Positions 16,148 through 25,059 of a stretch of DNA of 33,795 bases are shown here, one piece after another. The notes under the pieces were generated by a model that made no database searches, had not been told where the DNA came from, and worked only from the letters and a program-made list of their open reading frames with translations. Source of the DNA: Caryophanales bacterium. GTDB taxonomy: Bacteria > Bacillota_I > Bacilli_A > RF39 > UBA660. Each line of letters begins with the position of its first letter. Positions within the stretch are counted from its first letter, which is position 1. The position numbers were made by a program, and so were the translations under genes. The stretch lies in contig JAEEZO010000025.1 of the NCBI GenBank assembly GCA_016291895.1, positions 1 through 33,795 on the forward strand, given 5' to 3'.

Positions 16148-17143
16148 TTATTTTGTAGCGCATCCTCTTCCGAAGTTTTCTACTTCTTTAAAGATATCGT
16201 TATTAATTGTATCGTAAATCCATACATCGATTTGTCCAACTTGGAATGCTAATACTTCAAGTTCGTTCTTTAAGCAATTAGTGTCTAATACAATGTCTTT
16301 TCTAACTTCCATTTGACCTGCGTTCCATTTTTCTTGAACAAAGTATTGATATATTTCATTTGGTGTGTAATGAGATTGAATGTAATCATAAATTAATTGT
16401 CTAATTCCATTACCATAGATATTTAATCCAAACCATCTTCCACCAACTGTAGCTCCACGAAGGTTACCATTTTCAACACCATAATTTAAATCTAATAACA
16501 TTTGGAATAAATTATTATAATGTTCATTTAAAATTAGTGTTCCTTTTTCACCTTCCATACCTGTTACATAAGCATTAAAGTATGTATCATGAATTGTTTT
16601 TAATAAGTTTGCATCATGCTCGTCATAGCAAAGTTTTGATGCATCAATTAATTCACGTGAATGACCTTCTTTAATTGCAGCTTGATTATATTTACTAATT
16701 AAGTTAATTAAGTTATATGCATATCCAAATAATTCCATACCTTGATATGTTTCAAAATCAACTTTAAATACAATTCCTTTTGCAACTAATTCATCTTTAA
16801 CTTCTTGTGGAATTAAAGTAATGTTAATTAAAAATTCTAAGCATTGATTATCTGAATATAAATGATCATATGGAATAAAACCACCATCTGGATTAGCATT
16901 TTGTGCATTTTTTTCAGCAACTCCGCCTAAATATGCAGCATCTTCATCACATTCAAGAGCATATTCTTCAATTGTCATTGGATTTGCTTCTACTTCTTGT
17001 TGAACAAGTGTATGACCACCATAAGTATAAGTTTCAGCAGAAGCACCTTTTGTATTTAATGCTGCTCCTGTTAATTCCATTACTACTGCTAAAGCAATAG
17101 CCATACCTTTTTTAGTTATTTCTTTAATAGTTAAATTCTTCAT
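16148..17143 (-). CDS. Secreted protein of unknown function
   Basis: A 331-aa protein with a Sec signal peptide (basic N-terminus, hydrophobic core, cleavage expected after ASA at residue 36). The mature part is mostly alpha-helical and rich in Tyr, Asn and Glu, and holds five Cys residues (LECDED, DNQCLEF, KLCYDE, TNCLKN, GRGCATK) that could form disulfides. I recognise no domain. It lies 16 bp behind the Cys-repeat surface protein gene, with GGGGGG ahead of its ATG and no terminator between, so it is co-transcribed from the near-perfect promoter at 19350-19378. That suggests an abundant exported protein, perhaps a partner of the repeat protein. Confidence 0.8.
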   Translation of the reverse strand: MKNLTIKEITKKGMAIALAVVMELTGAALNTKGASAETYTYGGHTLVQQEVEANPMTIEEYALECDEDAAYLGGVAEKNAQNANPDGGFIPYDHLYSDNQCLEFLINITLIPQEVKDELVAKGIVFKVDFETYQGMELFGYAYNLINLISKYNQAAIKEGHSRELIDASKLCYDEHDANLLKTIHDTYFNAYVTGMEGEKGTLILNEHYNNLFQMLLDLNYGVENGNLRGATVGGRWFGLNIYGNGIRQLIYDYIQSHYTPNEIYQYFVQEKWNAGQMEVRKDIVLDTNCLKNELEVLAFQVGQIDVWIYDTINNDIFKEVENFGRGCATK

Positions 17144-17159
17144 TTTTATTCCCCCCTAA

Positions 17160-19322
17160 TTATTTTCCTGATTCTTCATTAATGGCTCTCTTGTTTCCTG
17201 TTAATTGATAACCATCATTTAATAATGATTCATCATGATTATCAGTACTCCATTCAATTAATACTTCTCCGCCATCACAAGTTCTAGTAGCATAACGATA
17301 ATATGTTACTTTAACTTCTTTCATTACTTTTCTAGTACATTTTTTACCAATTAATGTATATCCTTCTGGACAACTATAAGTAATTGTTCCATGACTAGCA
17401 GGTTTTCTATCAACTGTTGTTGTTGTCTTTGTACAAGTTAATCCTTCTTTTACATATCCGTCTGGACAAACATATCCACCTGGTACTTTCTTAGCATCTT
17501 TACGATCAATAGTAGTTGTTGTAACTACACATTTTTTACCTTCAAGTCTTGATCCAGGATATTTATTACAGTTATATGTTGTTGGATTAGCTGTTGCATC
17601 TTCAGTATATGTTGTAGTAGTTGTCTTAGAACATTTAGATCCACTTAATGTGTATCCACTTGGACAACTATATTTATATGAAGCATCAATAGTTTCTGTA
17701 TAAGAAGTTGTTTTCTTACACTTAGTTCCATCTAATGTATATCCACTTGGGCAACTATATACTTTTGTTGCATCAATTGAACTTGTTGTTGATTTTTTAC
17801 ATCTTGTACCATCTAATGTATATCCACTTGGACAACTATAATTCTTAGTTGCATCAATTGAACTTGTTGTTGACTTTTTACATCTTGTACCATCTAATGT
17901 ATATCCACTTGGACATGTATATCCTGTAACATATTGTTCAGTTTTATAACATGTTTTAGGAACATTCTTACAACTTGTTACTGGTTTATTTCCACAACCA
18001 GTGCTATCACAAGAGAATACTGTTTCTGTAGTACATTCTTGTTTATAACATGTATATGATACTTGTCTACTTCCATATGTTGGAGTAGCATCTACACTTG
18101 ATGTTGTTGTCTTCTTACATTTTGTTCCACTTAGTGTATATCCACTTGGACATGTATAAGACACTGTAGCGTCAATTGTATCTGTCGTTGTCTTCTTACA
18201 TTTTGTTCCACTTAGTGTATATCCACTTGGACATTTATAAGATAATGAAGCATCAATTGTATCTGTTGTTGTAACTGTTTTTGTACATTTTGTACCTTTT
18301 AATGTATATCCGCTTGGACAACTATAAACTTTAGTTGCATCAATTGTATCTGTTGTTGAAACAGTCTTAACACATTTTTTACCACTTAATGTGTATCCAG
18401 GATATTTATCACAATTATATGTTGTTGGGTTTGGTGTTGCATCATAACGATTTTCTGTTACAATCTTCTTTTCACATACTTTACCAACTAATGTATAACC
18501 AGGATAATCTTCACATGTATAAGAGTATTCACTTGGTGTTGCTGGTTTAGTGTCAACAGTAGTTGTTCTCTTAACACATTCTTTACCTTCTAACTTATAA
18601 CCAGGATATTTATCACAGTTATATGTTGTTGGGCTTGGTGTAGCATCCTTTGTTTCTACAACTTCTTGAGTCTTAGTTTCTGTCTTAGTTTCTTCTTTCT
18701 TATTGCTGTTTGTAGCTTCACGTTTTGTCTTCCATTCGCCCCAATCAGACCAATCAGACATTGTACATGAAACTTCTTTCTTGTATTCGTATTCATATCT
18801 TACTTTGTCTTCACAGATTTTTCCATTACAGAAATCATAGCATCCAATATGAATAACAATGTAGTCTTCCATATCATCACATGATAAGTGAACCTTCATT
18901 ACGTATTCGTCTTCTTCTTTAGTAACTTCTACGTAAGAATTTTCTGTACTACATTTTTTACCAGTACTATCATAGATATCTAATACTAATTTTTTACTTT
19001 GCATTTCTTTTAATGTAAGTTTAATTGAATCACCAACATTCTTTGGCATTCTTTCAACTGTGAAATAACTTACTGCTGCTTCTTTAATTGTACGAAGATT
19101 GTTTGTAAACTTTTCTTCTTTAGAAGAATTAGCACAAGTAGTATCAGAACCATTACCACTATATGTTTGAACGGTACTAGTTTTTGTTGTTCTACTTCTT
19201 CCCATCACAAGTACTATTAACAATATAGCTAAGACAGCAATTCCTATACTTGCTAATAGCGCTGTTGATGCAAACGCATTTTTCTTTTTCTTGCGTTTAA
19301 TAATGTTAAATTCATCCATCAT
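17160..19322 (-). CDS. Membrane-anchored surface protein with 13 Cys-rich CPSGYTL repeats
   Basis: A 720-aa protein: a short cytosolic basic stretch (KRKKKK), a membrane helix (about 16-40), an N-terminal domain (about 60-165) whose first helix (NNLRTIKEAAVSYF) and following strands recall pilin-like folds, a SDWSDWGEW segment (WxxWxxW, as in thrombospondin type 1 repeats), a charged Thr/Lys/Glu linker, then 13 repeats of about 20-27 residues with the core C-P-S-G-Y-T-L-x-G-x-x-C and Thr-rich spacers. Between repeats 6 and 7 is a distinct eight-Cys insert. Each repeat has two Cys, so disulfide-stabilised stalk units outside the cell are likely. I know no named family. I place the start at 19322, with GGGGGA nine bases upstream; an ATG at 19349 lies directly against the -10 and would not be transcribed. 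Confidence 0.85.
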   Translation of the reverse strand: MMDEFNIIKRKKKKNAFASTALLASIGIAVLAILLIVLVMGRSRTTKTSTVQTYSGNGSDTTCANSSKEEKFTNNLRTIKEAAVSYFTVERMPKNVGDSIKLTLKEMQSKKLVLDIYDSTGKKCSTENSYVEVTKEEDEYVMKVHLSCDDMEDYIVIHIGCYDFCNGKICEDKVRYEYEYKKEVSCTMSDWSDWGEWKTKREATNSNKKEETKTETKTQEVVETKDATPSPTTYNCDKYPGYKLEGKECVKRTTTVDTKPATPSEYSYTCEDYPGYTLVGKVCEKKIVTENRYDATPNPTTYNCDKYPGYTLSGKKCVKTVSTTDTIDATKVYSCPSGYTLKGTKCTKTVTTTDTIDASLSYKCPSGYTLSGTKCKKTTTDTIDATVSYTCPSGYTLSGTKCKKTTTSSVDATPTYGSRQVSYTCYKQECTTETVFSCDSTGCGNKPVTSCKNVPKTCYKTEQYVTGYTCPSGYTLDGTRCKKSTTSSIDATKNYSCPSGYTLDGTRCKKSTTSSIDATKVYSCPSGYTLDGTKCKKTTSYTETIDASYKYSCPSGYTLSGSKCSKTTTTTYTEDATANPTTYNCNKYPGSRLEGKKCVVTTTTIDRKDAKKVPGGYVCPDGYVKEGLTCTKTTTTVDRKPASHGTITYSCPEGYTLIGKKCTRKVMKEVKVTYYRYATRTCDGGEVLIEWSTDNHDESLLNDGYQLTGNKRAINEESGK
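17325..18640 (-). repeat. Coding Cys-repeat array, partly near-identical at DNA level
   Basis: Thirteen in-frame repeats. Those near 17719, 17800 and 17881 (start of the conserved segment) have an exact 81-bp period and nearly the same bases, which indicates recent tandem duplication. The outer repeats, with the YPGY variant of the core, are more diverged. Confidence 0.85.
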
Positions 19323-19349
19323 AAAAATCATTCCCCCATCAGTTTGCAT

Positions 19350-19378
19350 ATTATACTATATATGTCCAAAAATGTCAA
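19350..19378 (-). promoter_or_regulatory. Perfect consensus sigma-A promoter
   Basis: TTGACA (19373-19378), a 17-bp spacer and TATAAT (19350-19355) on the minus strand. Both hexamers and the spacing match the consensus exactly, so this should be one of the strongest promoters in the window. It drives the Cys-repeat protein and the secreted protein. Confidence 0.9.
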
Positions 19379-19440
19379 CCAAAATATAATATAATTAGAT
19401 ACAGGTTAATTATTATAATTGGATAGCTATAAAAAAGCAA

Positions 19441-19468
19441 TAAAAAAGACTGTAAACTGTACAGTCTT
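19441..19468 (-). terminator. Terminator of the Big_2/metallo-beta-lactamase gene
   Basis: An 8-bp stem AAGACTGT/ACAGTCTT (19446-19453 with 19461-19468), 7-nt loop and a T run on the minus strand. Confidence 0.75.
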
Positions 19469-19477
19469 CTTTCAAAA

Positions 19478-21118
19478 TTAACTTTCTATTCTTATTTTAT
19501 TAGTCAAATCTACAACAATTGCATTCTTACTAGATGCTCTTGTGTAATATGTTGGAATGCTACTATTAAAGTTACTGCGACAAGCATTTATCTTAGAATT
19601 AGTAACAATGATATATTTAGGATTTAATCTTGCAGCTTTTTCAGAATTAAGAGAACATGTTGCATAACCATGATGAGGTATTTTTAAGACGTCAACAGAT
19701 CCTGTTTTACTAATTATATCTCCCATAATTGAACCATTATATGAATCTCCTGTTAAGAATACTTTATAATTATTAACTGTTATTAATTCCATTACTGAAT
19801 TATTATTTTCATTGCCATGTAAAAATCTTTTTTCATTCATTCTTTGAACAGTGTTATATAACTTTATATTCATACTTCCAAATTGAATTACACTACCATC
19901 TCTAAATGATTGATCAATATAAGTTATAGGAACATTTTTACTTTTCATAGCATTAATAGCATTTTTATACAATTTAGAATTAGTTCCACTATTACCATCT
20001 TTACCAATATATGTCTTTATATAAAATCTATTTATTTTAATACCACTATTAACTAGTGATACAACACCACCTATATGATCATCATGACAATGGGTTATTA
20101 GAATAAATTCTAATTCTTTAACACCAACACTTTTTAAATAGTTATATACAAAAGTATTATCTCCTGTTGTATTGAGACCTGTATCAACCATTGCAAATTT
20201 GCCATCTGATTCAATTAGAATAGCATCTCCAGCATCAGCTTTTACAACACTTTGTTTAATGAAGTGAATCTTTTGACTCTTTGGTGTTACTGTAACATTG
20301 ATACTTTTAGTAACTTGTTTAGTACTATCACTTACTGTTATTGTAACACTACCTTGTTTAATAGCTTTAATAACTCCTTTAGATACTGTTGCAATACTTG
20401 GGTCACTACTTTCCCATATAAGAGTTTTATCTGTGGCATTATCTGGACTAATCGTTGGTTTAATAGTAATACTATCACCAATTTTTAATTCGTAACTATC
20501 TTTTTCAATAGTTATTTCTTCTACAGGAATAACTTTATCTTTTATTAAAATATTACAGGTATCTTTAATACCATTACTAGCGATAACACGAATACTTAAG
20601 ACACCACTTTTAATTGCTGTTAATCTTCCATTATCAAATTCAACTAAACTATTATCACTAACTTCCCATCTTACTTCTTTATTGGTTACGTTTTCAGGAA
20701 GCAACGTATAACTAAATTCATACGTATCATCAACGGTTAATTCTAATATATTAGTATCTAACTTGATACTTTCTGGTTCTATTTCATTAACAATAACATT
20801 AACACTTGTAGATACATCATAATCTTTTATTTTAACGGTTATTAAAGAACTTCCTTTATTAGCGGCTCTAATAGTTCCATCTATAACAGTTGCTACATTA
20901 TTATTACTACTTGTCCACTCTAAAGTATAATTATCAAGATTCTCTACAATAGGTTTTAAAGTTTCTTCTTCCCCTATTTTTAAAATAATTGTTCCTCTAT
21001 TAAGAGTAATAGTAGGATTAGGCTTTATAATACTATCTTTGCCTAAGAGTAAATATAAAGATAAACCGACACATAATGTTGCAAGAATTGCAATTATGAC
21101 ATTTAATTTATTCTTCAT
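19478..21118 (-). CDS. Big_2-domain surface protein with metallo-beta-lactamase-fold hydrolase head
   Basis: A 546-aa type II membrane protein. A membrane helix (about 5-25) is followed by three Big_2 bacterial Ig-like domains (about 35-110, 113-193, 196-276), each with the SSN/SDxSxATV pattern. A metallo-beta-lactamase fold of the ComEC/Rec2-like type fills about 284-546. Its metal ligands are intact: THCHDDHIGG (HxHxDH), the Asp in LTGDS, and IPHHG. The head is therefore predicted to be an active extracellular metal-dependent hydrolase; phosphodiesters such as nucleic acids or wall polymers are possible substrates. The stalk is closely similar to that of the 25051 gene. AAGGAGGAAG precedes the start, and the gene follows the SGNH gene by 13 bp. 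Confidence 0.9.
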   Translation of the reverse strand: MKNKLNVIIAILATLCVGLSLYLLLGKDSIIKPNPTITLNRGTIILKIGEEETLKPIVENLDNYTLEWTSSNNNVATVIDGTIRAANKGSSLITVKIKDYDVSTSVNVIVNEIEPESIKLDTNILELTVDDTYEFSYTLLPENVTNKEVRWEVSDNSLVEFDNGRLTAIKSGVLSIRVIASNGIKDTCNILIKDKVIPVEEITIEKDSYELKIGDSITIKPTISPDNATDKTLIWESSDPSIATVSKGVIKAIKQGSVTITVSDSTKQVTKSINVTVTPKSQKIHFIKQSVVKADAGDAILIESDGKFAMVDTGLNTTGDNTFVYNYLKSVGVKELEFILITHCHDDHIGGVVSLVNSGIKINRFYIKTYIGKDGNSGTNSKLYKNAINAMKSKNVPITYIDQSFRDGSVIQFGSMNIKLYNTVQRMNEKRFLHGNENNNSVMELITVNNYKVFLTGDSYNGSIMGDIISKTGSVDVLKIPHHGYATCSLNSEKAARLNPKYIIVTNSKINACRSNFNSSIPTYYTRASSKNAIVVDLTNKIRIES

Positions 21119-21131
21119 ATCTTCCTCCTTT

Positions 21132-22865
21132 TTATAAAGTTTTCATCCATGAATAAATATATGGTGAAATAACATTATAACCTGCTCTATTTAAATGAAT
21201 TCCATCTGATATATATGTATTTGTACTTACTTTTAATAAATCACTATATTTTACACCATTAGAAGTTTTACCTGAATATAGATCAATATATTTAATATTC
21301 CATTTTTTACATACTTTTTTAATTATTGAATAATACTCTGATGAAATAGGATCAACAGCTTTATCTGCTGGTGTACGATAATTAATGATATAACCAATTT
21401 TAGCATTAGGCCATTGTTTCTTAACAGTATAAATATATGTTTCAAGACCACCTATAAAAGTATTGGTATTATAATTACCACTAAAATCATTATCTTTATA
21501 ACTACCTTTTGGTTCTCCTCTTTTAGCAACTAATGCAATATCATTAATACCACCATGCATAATAACATAATCATAACTTGTTCCTTTATATTTTTTAACA
21601 ACATTTACAAGCCATAATTCACCTCTAAAGGTTGAGAAAACACCACCAGATAATCCTGCATTTACGGTTTTCTTTAAATCGTAATGTTCACCTATATAAT
21701 TAGCCCATGAATAATGGCCATCTTTTCCATAAGTGATAGAGTCACCTACAAATAGAGCTGTTTTATTTTTGGTAATAGATGTATTATTTTTCTTCCAATG
21801 AGCATAAATGGTTACATTACTATTAATTATGGTATTTGAACTTACTTTTGTTCCACCATTCTTCTCTGTATACCATCCATTAAAAGTATAGCCACTTCTT
21901 GTTGGTGTTGGTAATGTTCCATATTTACTACCCTTATTTAGCGTTTTACTAGCGGGACTTACCTTACCACCATTAGCATTATAAGTTAATATATATTTAA
22001 TAGTTGGAGATGATGCTTTTTTCCAATGAGCGTAAATTATTACATTACTATTAATTATGGTATTTGAACTTACTTTTGTTCCACCATTCTTCTCTGTATA
22101 CCATCCATTAAAAGTATAACCACTTCTTACTGGTGTTGGAAGGGTTCCATACTTATCTCCTTTATTTAATGTTTTACTAGAAGGATTTACACTACCACCA
22201 TTAGCATTATAAGATAACTTATATTTTGTAGTTGTGGAACTTGATGTTTTTTTAGATACTGTTACCATACAATTAGCACTAACATTACTTGCTGATCTAA
22301 CAGTTATATATGCGGTTCCCGTACCAATTGCTTTAACATTACCATTATTATCAACAGTTGCTACTTTTTCATCACTTGTTGACCAATATAGTTTTTTATC
22401 TGTAGCATTACTTGGTGATATTGCTACTTTTAATCTTTCTGACTCGCCAACATATAAACTTAATTTTGTTGGACTTACGGAAACACTTTTAACATTAATA
22501 ACATTATTTTGTGAATATACTTCAATGGTACATCTATCTAATTCTTTATCATCAAGATAAGCTGTAATAACAGCAGTTCCATCACTAACTCCTGTTATAT
22601 AACCAGTATTTTCATTTACTTTTACAATATTAGAGTTACTACTTCGATATTTAACTCTACCATCATTACTTGTTAAAACTAATTGATAACTAGAATCCTT
22701 TTTTAATCTAATAGATTTTTCTTTAAAAGTAATATCATTACTTATATTATTTTTACTAAATGGACTTGGTATAACATTAAAAGCAAATAAGCTAACAATA
22801 ATTATTATGACTATTAATGCTATTGGTATAATACTTGATAATCTATTTGAATTATTATTATCCAT
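21132..22865 (-). CDS. Surface SGNH hydrolase with Big_2 and InlB-type repeats
   Basis: A 577-aa type II membrane protein: membrane helix (about 12-31), two Big_2 Ig-like domains (about 40-120 and 123-203), two InlB/Listeria-Bacteroides (Flg_new) repeats (about 212-285 and 288-360, with YNANGG, GYTFNGWYTEKNGG and YAHWKK), then an SGNH/GDSL hydrolase (about 368-577). The catalytic blocks are present: GDSI (Ser), Gly in NAGLSGG, Asn in GGIND, and DGIHLN (Asp, His). These enzymes are usually esterases that deacylate polysaccharide or wall components. The start at 22865 has AGGTGA five bases upstream (the in-frame GTG at 22874 is less likely) and overlaps the U32 gene by 8 bp. Confidence 0.9.
   Translation of the reverse strand: MDNNNSNRLSSIIPIALIVIIIIVSLFAFNVIPSPFSKNNISNDITFKEKSIRLKKDSSYQLVLTSNDGRVKYRSSNSNIVKVNENTGYITGVSDGTAVITAYLDDKELDRCTIEVYSQNNVINVKSVSVSPTKLSLYVGESERLKVAISPSNATDKKLYWSTSDEKVATVDNNGNVKAIGTGTAYITVRSASNVSANCMVTVSKKTSSSTTTKYKLSYNANGGSVNPSSKTLNKGDKYGTLPTPVRSGYTFNGWYTEKNGGTKVSSNTIINSNVIIYAHWKKASSPTIKYILTYNANGGKVSPASKTLNKGSKYGTLPTPTRSGYTFNGWYTEKNGGTKVSSNTIINSNVTIYAHWKKNNTSITKNKTALFVGDSITYGKDGHYSWANYIGEHYDLKKTVNAGLSGGVFSTFRGELWLVNVVKKYKGTSYDYVIMHGGINDIALVAKRGEPKGSYKDNDFSGNYNTNTFIGGLETYIYTVKKQWPNAKIGYIINYRTPADKAVDPISSEYYSIIKKVCKKWNIKYIDLYSGKTSNGVKYSDLLKVSTNTYISDGIHLNRAGYNVISPYIYSWMKTL
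21793..22248 (-). repeat. Tandem duplication of the InlB-type repeat (228-bp period)
   Basis: Two copies beginning at 21793 and 22021 with an exact 228-bp (76-residue) period and only scattered base differences, which points to recent duplication within the SGNH gene. Confidence 0.85.
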
Positions 22866-24999
22866 AATAATCACCTATCACTTTTTCATCTCTTAAAACA
22901 TTAACACCAATATCATAATAATTATAATTATCATTAAACTTCTTATATTCATAAATATATGATAGTCCATTATAATCTCTAATTCGATATTTATTATTAA
23001 AACGATCTACTAAATATAATTCATCTTCATTATATATTTTATTTAAATTTGTTTTTAGGCACATAACTTCTCGATAACTAGAAACGATTACTTCAACATT
23101 TGGTTTCTTATTATAACGTTTTGTATAACCATTAATAATATTTTCAATTTGTTTACTTGAAAGTTCTACTGATAACGTTACTCTTTTAGCGCTTAAGGAA
23201 TGAAGTAACGCCAAAGTATATGAATTAGTTACATTAAAAGAATAATCACAAGAGAAATTCTTAATATAATTTATTGCTCCTAATTCACCTACTAAGTATT
23301 CTTTATTATTATCATATTCTTGATAATTATTAATAACTTTTGGTAGTTTTCTAATACCACTATCATCACTTTCAGAATAGATAATATCATATTTATAATT
23401 ATCATTCTTACTTACCAAAACACTTCTTAATTCTTCATGTGGATAATCTACTAGAGAAATACTATATTCATTTTTTTGATAATTAGATTTATATAAACGA
23501 CATTTATCTAATTCCATAAATAATTGATGTCTTAAATCATTTAAATCTTTATATGATAAAAAAACATTTTCATCAAGATTAATTTTTAAACTATCATAAC
23601 AATATATCGTGTCATTAATCTTATTCATTTTACTTAATACATCTTCATATAATATAGGTCTATTTTTAGATTCTTCAATAGTCTTTCCATATACATAAAG
23701 ACAATTATTATAATCTGTAATAAACATTGTTAAGGGTTCATTCTTTTTGATATTAACAATACATGTTACTGGTACTTTTCTTTCATGTTTTTTGATTATA
23801 TCATCAATTGTCTTTACTAATTTAGAATCTTTAGTTAGTAGTACTTTACTATTAATAGGAATCTTTTTATTTACTTTAAATGATATCGTATCAGAAGAAT
23901 GAGCTTCTTTAACTAATTTTTTATTGATGTAAAATTCATTTAATACTAAACCGTAGTCTTCATCATCAAGAACAATTCTTAATCCATCATTAATTGATAC
24001 GTCACTTACAAGTTTTAAACTAACGAAATTATTATTATAATTAACTATTTTACCAATATATATACCTTGATGATTAGGTCTTTGGGTATTTAAAATATTA
24101 TCTATTTTTTCATTAAATAAATATCCTTTAGTAAAACCTCTACTAAATAGTTTTTGTAAGTTATTTAGTTCCTTTTTATCAATAAAGACTTCTTTTTTTT
24201 CATAATAACTATCAATAGCTTCTCGATATAACTTTGTTACAGTATAAACATATTCGGGACTTTTCATTCTTCCTTCAATCTTTAAACTAGTTACACCAGC
24301 TTCGATTAGTTCCCCTACATACTCTAAGGTATTTAAATCTTTCATACTTAATGGATAATCACCATCATTTAATTTTTGGTTATCTTTATTAACTATTTTA
24401 TATGGTAATCTACAACTTCCAACACAACTTCCTCTATTACCACTTCTATTACCTATTAAACTAGAGAATAAGCATTGTCCTGAATAACTAACACATAATG
24501 CTCCATGAGCGAATATTTCTATATCAACATTAGTCTTTTCAATTATTTCTTTTACAACTTCAATTGGTGTTTCACGAGCGAGTACTACTCTTTTACATCC
24601 TAGTTTATTTGCCATTATAACACCATCTAGATTATGAATATGCATTTGAGTTGATGCATGACACTCTAAATTAGGATATGTTTTATGAACTAAATCTAAC
24701 ATTCCAAGATCTTGAATAAGAACGGCATCAACATTATTTTTATGTAAGAAATCAATATATTCCATAAAATGATCTACTTCATGTTCATATATTAAAATAT
24801 TAGTCGTTACATATACTTTAACACCATATGAGTGACAATAATTAATAGCTTCAACTAGTTCATCATTATTAAAATTACCTGCAAAAGCACGAGCTCCAAA
24901 AAGAGTTCCTCCAAGGTATACTGCATCACATCCTGCTTCTACGGCAGCAATTAAACTTTCCATATTACCAGCGGGACTAAGTAATTCGATTTTTTTCAT
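22858..24999 (-). CDS. U32 family protein (RlhA/TrhP-like, RNA hydroxylation)
   Basis: A 713-aa cytosolic protein of the peptidase U32 family. The N-terminal barrel carries ELLSPAGNMESL and AVYLGG. The signature EIFAHGALCVSYSGQCLFS lies near residues 160-178 and continues with RGSCVGSCR, giving the four-Cys set that in this family holds an iron-sulfur cluster. The LKIEGRMKSPEYV motif follows. The C-terminal half (about 380-713) is the extended region seen in RlhA-type long members. Characterised relatives hydroxylate RNA (23S rRNA C2501 by RlhA, tRNA U34 by TrhP); the old peptidase name is likely misleading. Which RNA is the target here is not decidable. TAGGTGATTT precedes the start. It sits among surface-protein genes but has no sequence link to them. 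Confidence 0.92.
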   Translation of the reverse strand: MKKIELLSPAGNMESLIAAVEAGCDAVYLGGTLFGARAFAGNFNNDELVEAINYCHSYGVKVYVTTNILIYEHEVDHFMEYIDFLHKNNVDAVLIQDLGMLDLVHKTYPNLECHASTQMHIHNLDGVIMANKLGCKRVVLARETPIEVVKEIIEKTNVDIEIFAHGALCVSYSGQCLFSSLIGNRSGNRGSCVGSCRLPYKIVNKDNQKLNDGDYPLSMKDLNTLEYVGELIEAGVTSLKIEGRMKSPEYVYTVTKLYREAIDSYYEKKEVFIDKKELNNLQKLFSRGFTKGYLFNEKIDNILNTQRPNHQGIYIGKIVNYNNNFVSLKLVSDVSINDGLRIVLDDEDYGLVLNEFYINKKLVKEAHSSDTISFKVNKKIPINSKVLLTKDSKLVKTIDDIIKKHERKVPVTCIVNIKKNEPLTMFITDYNNCLYVYGKTIEESKNRPILYEDVLSKMNKINDTIYCYDSLKINLDENVFLSYKDLNDLRHQLFMELDKCRLYKSNYQKNEYSISLVDYPHEELRSVLVSKNDNYKYDIIYSESDDSGIRKLPKVINNYQEYDNNKEYLVGELGAINYIKNFSCDYSFNVTNSYTLALLHSLSAKRVTLSVELSSKQIENIINGYTKRYNKKPNVEVIVSSYREVMCLKTNLNKIYNEDELYLVDRFNNKYRIRDYNGLSYIYEYKKFNDNYNYYDIGVNVLRDEKVIGDYYG

Positions 25000-25034
25000 A
25001 AATCACCTACTATAAAAAGTATATCATATTTTAT

Positions 25035-25059
25035 AAAAAAACGAGTATTTCTACTCGTT
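25035..25059 (-). terminator. Terminator of the 25051 gene
   Basis: An 8-bp stem AACGAGTA/TACTCGTT (25040-25047 with 25052-25059), a 4-nt loop and T7 on the minus strand. The stop codon lies inside the stem. Confidence 0.85.

Noticed and set aside
17325..18640. Regularly spaced near-identical DNA repeats that could suggest a CRISPR array
   Set aside because: The repeats are in frame inside one long open reading frame, have an 81-bp period with similar spacers, and encode a Cys motif; no cas genes are present.
19347..19349. Upstream in-frame ATG of the Cys-repeat gene
   Set aside because: It directly abuts the -10 box of a perfect promoter and would lie before the transcription start.
22858..24999. 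Annotation as a peptidase
   Set aside because: The U32 name is historical; characterised bacterial relatives of this architecture hydroxylate RNA and hold an iron-sulfur cluster.
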